DNA from: an uncultured Bacteroidales bacterium
GTDB taxonomy: Bacteria; Bacteroidota; Bacteroidia; Bacteroidales; Muribaculaceae
Reading direction: 5' to 3'
NCBI GenBank assembly: GCA_900554345.1
Contig: USHH01000002.1
Location: forward strand, 1 to 31,636
Length of the DNA stretch: 31,636 nucleotides
In this document: piece by piece, positions 30,724-31,636 of the stretch
Position numbering within the stretch: position 1 is the first letter of the stretch
How the letters are laid out: each line of letters begins with the position of its first letter
Notes under the pieces: model-generated
Databases searched by the model: none
The model's input: the letters and a program-made list of their open reading frames with translations, nothing else
What the model was told of the DNA's origin: nothing
Translations under genes and position numbers: made by a program

Positions 30724-31327
30724 GATTTACGGCTATATTCGAGTCAGTTCAGATAAACAGACGGTAGAAAACCAACGTTTCGAGATAACTAATTTCTGTA
30801 AACGAGAGAATTTGAATGTCGATGGATGGATTGAGGAAACCATTTCAGGCACTAAAGCCTACAATAAACGTCAACTCGGTATGCTGTTGAAACGCATACA
30901 AAAAGATGACTTGATTATCTGCGCAGAACTCTCACGACTCGGTAGAAACCTCTTCATGATTATGGAGATTCTTAATATATGCATGACAAAAGAGGCAAAG
31001 GTATGGACAATCAAGGATAACTATCGACTTGGTGATGATATTCAATCGAAGGTGCTTGCATTTGCTTTTGGACTGTCAGCTGAGATTGAACGCAACCTCA
31101 TTTCGCAAAGGACAAAAGAAGCCCTTGCTCGTAAAAAAGCCGAAGGTGTAACCCTCGGACGTCCTAAAGGGCGTAAGAGTTCTCCTGACAAATATAAGCT
31201 GAGCGGAAAAGAAACACTTATTCATGAATTGCTAAAGGAAGGTGTCTCAAAACGAAAAATCGCAAAGATTTGCAAGGTAGATAGGAATACACTCGCTCGT
31301 TTTATCAATATGATGGAAGGAAAATGA
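30722..31327 (+). CDS. Mpi-family serine recombinase (DNA invertase/resolvase)
   Basis: This 201-residue protein has a complete serine-recombinase catalytic domain: GYIRVSSDKQTVENQRFE with nucleophile S9 and R7, CAELSRLGRNLFM with R72 and R75, and AFAFGLSAEIERNLISQRTKEAL leading into the E helix (split after GLSAEIERN). A C-terminal helix-turn-helix follows (GVSKRKIAKICKVDRNTLARF, about 175-195, split after KICK). It closely resembles Mpi, the Bacteroides master invertase that flips capsule promoters. Such enzymes cut at short inverted sites and reverse the segment between them. I saw no clear pair of recombination sites in this window. Its TGA overlaps the ATG of the next ORF (ATGA), so the two are translationally coupled. 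Confidence 0.92.
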   Translation: MIYGYIRVSSDKQTVENQRFEITNFCKRENLNVDGWIEETISGTKAYNKRQLGMLLKRIQKDDLIICAELSRLGRNLFMIMEILNICMTKEAKVWTIKDNYRLGDDIQSKVLAFAFGLSAEIERNLISQRTKEALARKKAEGVTLGRPKGRKSSPDKYKLSGKETLIHELLKEGVSKRKIAKICKVDRNTLARFINMMEGK

Positions 31328-31636
31328 GCGATTTCGTGCGGCAAAATGCTGTGGTCACCGATTTCGCCACCTCTGACTCTTGGGTCATATTATCGTCCAT
31401 AGAGCAGAGTATTAAGCGCAAAATCGAAGCAATAGGCGTACCCCTCAAAGATTGGGATATAAACATATATCGCGGTGTTCTTACTGGCTACAACGAGGCA
31501 TTCATCATTTCTACTGAAAAAAGAAATGAGATTCTTAATAATTGTCAGAATCCCGAAGAACGTCAGCGCACTGAGGAATTAATTCGACCCATTCTTCGTG
31601 GCCGCGACATCAAGCGTTACGGCTACGACTGGGCTA
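31324..31636 (+). CDS. Target-recognition-domain fragment of a type IIG/PglX-like restriction-modification protein (runs off window)
   Basis: An ORF of at least 104 codons begins MSDFVRQNAVVTDFATSDSW and continues with SSIEQSIKRKIEAIGVPLKD, DINIYRGVLTGYNEAFIIS and IRPILRGRDIKRYGYDWA. This is the start of the TaqI-C-like specificity region, which in Eco57I-type and PglX enzymes follows the methyltransferase domain. No methyltransferase (NPPY) part precedes it: the ORF starts at the ATG overlapping the recombinase stop. It is therefore either a stand-alone specificity cassette that recombines with a full gene elsewhere, or a gene broken by the recombinase insertion. The remainder lies beyond the right edge. 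Confidence 0.72.
   Translation, partial: MSDFVRQNAVVTDFATSDSWVILSSIEQSIKRKIEAIGVPLKDWDINIYRGVLTGYNEAFIISTEKRNEILNNCQNPEERQRTEELIRPILRGRDIKRYGYDWA

Overview
The window looks like a chromosome segment from a gut member of the Bacteroidales, most likely the Muribaculaceae or a close relative. This rests on DUF4270 and DUF4922 proteins, a short stand-alone glycogen-synthase N-domain beside panC and panD, a Bacteroidetes-style porin, a GH43-GH35 enzyme, an Mpi-type serine recombinase, and several upstream regions that match the Bacteroidetes promoter pattern TTTG-N19/20-TAnnTTTG. No Shine-Dalgarno-like sequences were obvious where I looked. The genus is inference. No rRNA or tRNA was recognised.

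Layout. (1) 1-3773, minus strand: ABC-F ATPase (cut by the window edge), CapA-like protein, DUF4270 lipoprotein and a GT5-like N-domain, probably one operon read from about 3850. (2) 4054-6674, plus strand: panC-panD-ffh behind a strong promoter. (3) 6756-11588, plus strand: outer-membrane porin, Gate-domain membrane protein, TPR sensor kinase and LuxR-type response regulator. (4) 11699-13422, plus strand: three poorly understood genes (helical protein, Sel1-like protein, WG-repeat protein). (5) 13432-19918, minus strand: nucleotidyltransferase with a decayed HEPN partner, then glycosyltransferase, DUF4922 phosphorylase-like protein, SpoIID/LytB protein, AmpG-like transporter and RmuC, tightly packed. 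(6) 20095-23445, minus strand: a large cell-wall amidase-like protein split by a golvesin-like insert, divergent from (7) 23650-28692, plus strand: class I fumarase and a GH43-GH35 exo-galactanase/galactosidase fusion. (8) 28789-29572: no convincing gene, but dense in structure: palindromes beside a promoter match, two copies of a structured element of about 130 bp, and a two-repeat remnant of a type I-C-like CRISPR array. (9) 29573-31636: a visibly AT-richer accessory island with a divergent hypothetical gene, an Mpi-family serine recombinase, and, overlapping its stop codon, the start of an ORF that resembles only the target-recognition half of a type IIG/PglX-like restriction-modification enzyme.

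How the parts fit. Most of the window is housekeeping: coenzyme A precursor synthesis, protein targeting, fumarase, envelope maintenance and plant or mucin galactan use. The right end is the most unusual part. A DNA invertase-like enzyme translationally coupled to a recognition-domain cassette that lacks its methyltransferase half suggests a recombination-switched restriction or phage-defence locus, which would continue beyond the window. The CRISPR remnant at the island edge suggests that this site has carried defence genes before.
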